Origin: Podospora pseudoanserina
Taxonomy: Eukaryota; Ascomycota; Sordariomycetes; Sordariales; Podosporaceae
DNA length: 64,000 bases
NCBI RefSeq assembly: GCF_035222485.1
Contig: NC_085923.1
Location: 3,534,001 to 3,598,000 of the forward strand
Direction: 5' to 3'
Below the pieces are notes generated by a model. The model had not been told where the DNA came from and searched no databases. It saw nothing but the letters and a program-made list of their open reading frames with translations. Both the position numbers and the translations under genes were made by a program. The stretch's first letter is position 1; each line of letters begins with the position of its first letter. Below, piece by piece: positions 63,219-64,000 of this stretch.

Positions 63219-64000
63219 CTTTGGTGGTAAGTTGGTAATTTCCGGGAGGTCAATGGTGATTCCAACTCAAATACATCGTAGAGGTTTATGGTATTTAAAT
63301 ACTGTGGTCCCATCTACAAAGCCGCGCCGTCAGTGCCGTGGCCCGTGGTCGGATATTGAGTGCTTGTATTGCCTCTCCACTTACGGAGAAACATGCCCCG
63401 GATTCCCCAGCCGTCCTTGCGATCCCGAATTCATCGAAGCTCGTCAAGTCCTTGATTCCGTCCAGGCAGGTGTATCTTCATCTGCTTCAAACTCAACGCC
63501 ATATTTTGGCTGCGGACGGAGAGCACCAGTCCGTTATCAGCTCTCATGCCCCATGAAAAAAGAAGAGCCACCTATCCCCATACTACTTCTCTACTAGTTT
63601 TCTTTTGGGCCCTATCTCCTTGGTATTCCCATAACAACTGGCCATAGAGATACCGGGAAGCCGCCACCAACCATTATCTGAGTGACATTAGCCTGTATGA
63701 ACAAAGCTTACCTGTCATGCAGCTTCCCCGCGGAAGCCATAACTGCCACCAACCAAAGACATGATCGTCATTTATTCCTGCGCGTGATTTTCGGAACTTG
63801 AGCCTAAAGTTCCTGGCCGCGCTTTCCTGGCCGTGTTTGCCGAGCAGGTAGATCTGTAGATCTGGCTTGGGGGTTCGGCAATAAAGCTTGATTTTCTGGG
63901 GAGTTGCGTAGGTGCCACCCTTTTCCCTGACCGCCTATCGTGTTCCTCGGCCCGGGGCGAATTTAGATTAAAGATACAGAGGAAAATAAAGAGAAGAGAG
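63219..64000. other. Promoter of cip1 and intergenic to window end
   Basis: A TATTTAAATACT stretch at 63291-63302 lies about 75 bases upstream of the cip1 start and could act as a TATA element. Beyond it no gene is supported up to base 64000. Confidence 0.4.

Noticed and set aside
63040-63597. A 185-codon plus-strand frame
   Set aside because: It runs antisense through the first exon of cip1 and into its promoter.
1-64000. Viral, LTR-retroelement or CRISPR-like structures
   Set aside because: No reverse transcriptase, integrase, capsid or envelope motifs and no regular spacer arrays were seen anywhere in the window.

Overview
The window is nuclear DNA of a filamentous ascomycete, most likely a Sordariomycete (Sordariales-like). 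The reasons are short introns (48-91 nt, one of 187 nt) with CTAAC-like branch sites, a gene about every 2 kb on both strands, two nuclear tRNA genes (one with a 12-nt intron), and families typical of Pezizomycotina: GH7, GMC oxidoreductases, RTA1, SAT4/rhodopsin-like proteins, an NRPS-like adenylate reductase, Cip1, and the AspRS-DUF2156 fusion. Exon/intron models were built by hand and are phase-consistent, but no transcript supports them.

Layout. 0-9 kb: a broken 2EXR/F-box-like fragment, a two-repeat secreted Cys protein with a probable GC-AG intron, a GH7 glucanase with a hydrophobic C-tail, a GMC (AA3-type) oxidoreductase and a multi-pass membrane protein. 9.5-15 kb: tRNA-Ser(CGA), then a divergent pair: a 914-aa AspRS-DUF2156 fusion (ErdS-type ergosteryl-aspartate synthase) and an HSL-type alpha/beta hydrolase that is a strong candidate for its partner ErdH. 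Their 1.1-kb shared promoter holds two perfect TGACGTCA sites. 15-22 kb: a small secreted protein, a large VWA-RBR protein and a SAT4-like 7-TM protein. 22-30 kb: a gene-poor accessory stretch with a degraded unidentified coding remnant, a broken F-box gene, a D-2-hydroxyacid dehydrogenase, a flavin-reductase-like protein and further degraded coding sequence. 30-36 kb: RTA1-like protein, Kap123/importin-4 and tRNA-Ala(AGC). 36-42 kb: an A-T-R NRPS-like reductase and a secreted FAD oxidase, a possible minimal metabolite locus. 43-53 kb: a secretome-rich stretch (unknown secreted proteins, a PQQ-type sugar dehydrogenase, a Thr-rich mucin-like protein, a protein with three tandem SnoaL-like domains) plus a mitochondrial OsmC-like protein. 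53-60 kb: the meiotic helicase MER3/HFM1 (five exons) and a UDP-galactose/UDP-GlcNAc-type transporter (five exons, one of 30 nt). 61-63 kb: a small mitochondrial membrane protein, a 68-aa Cys-rich protein and Cip1.

The most notable system is the tRNA-dependent sterol aspartylation pair at 10.0-15.0 kb: one enzyme charges tRNA-Asp and moves Asp to ergosterol, and the divergent neighbour is of the type expected to remove it. The known system is from recent literature; the paired CRE-like sites in the shared promoter look worth following. About eleven of the roughly 28 intact genes encode predicted secreted proteins, many of them redox or plant-wall related.
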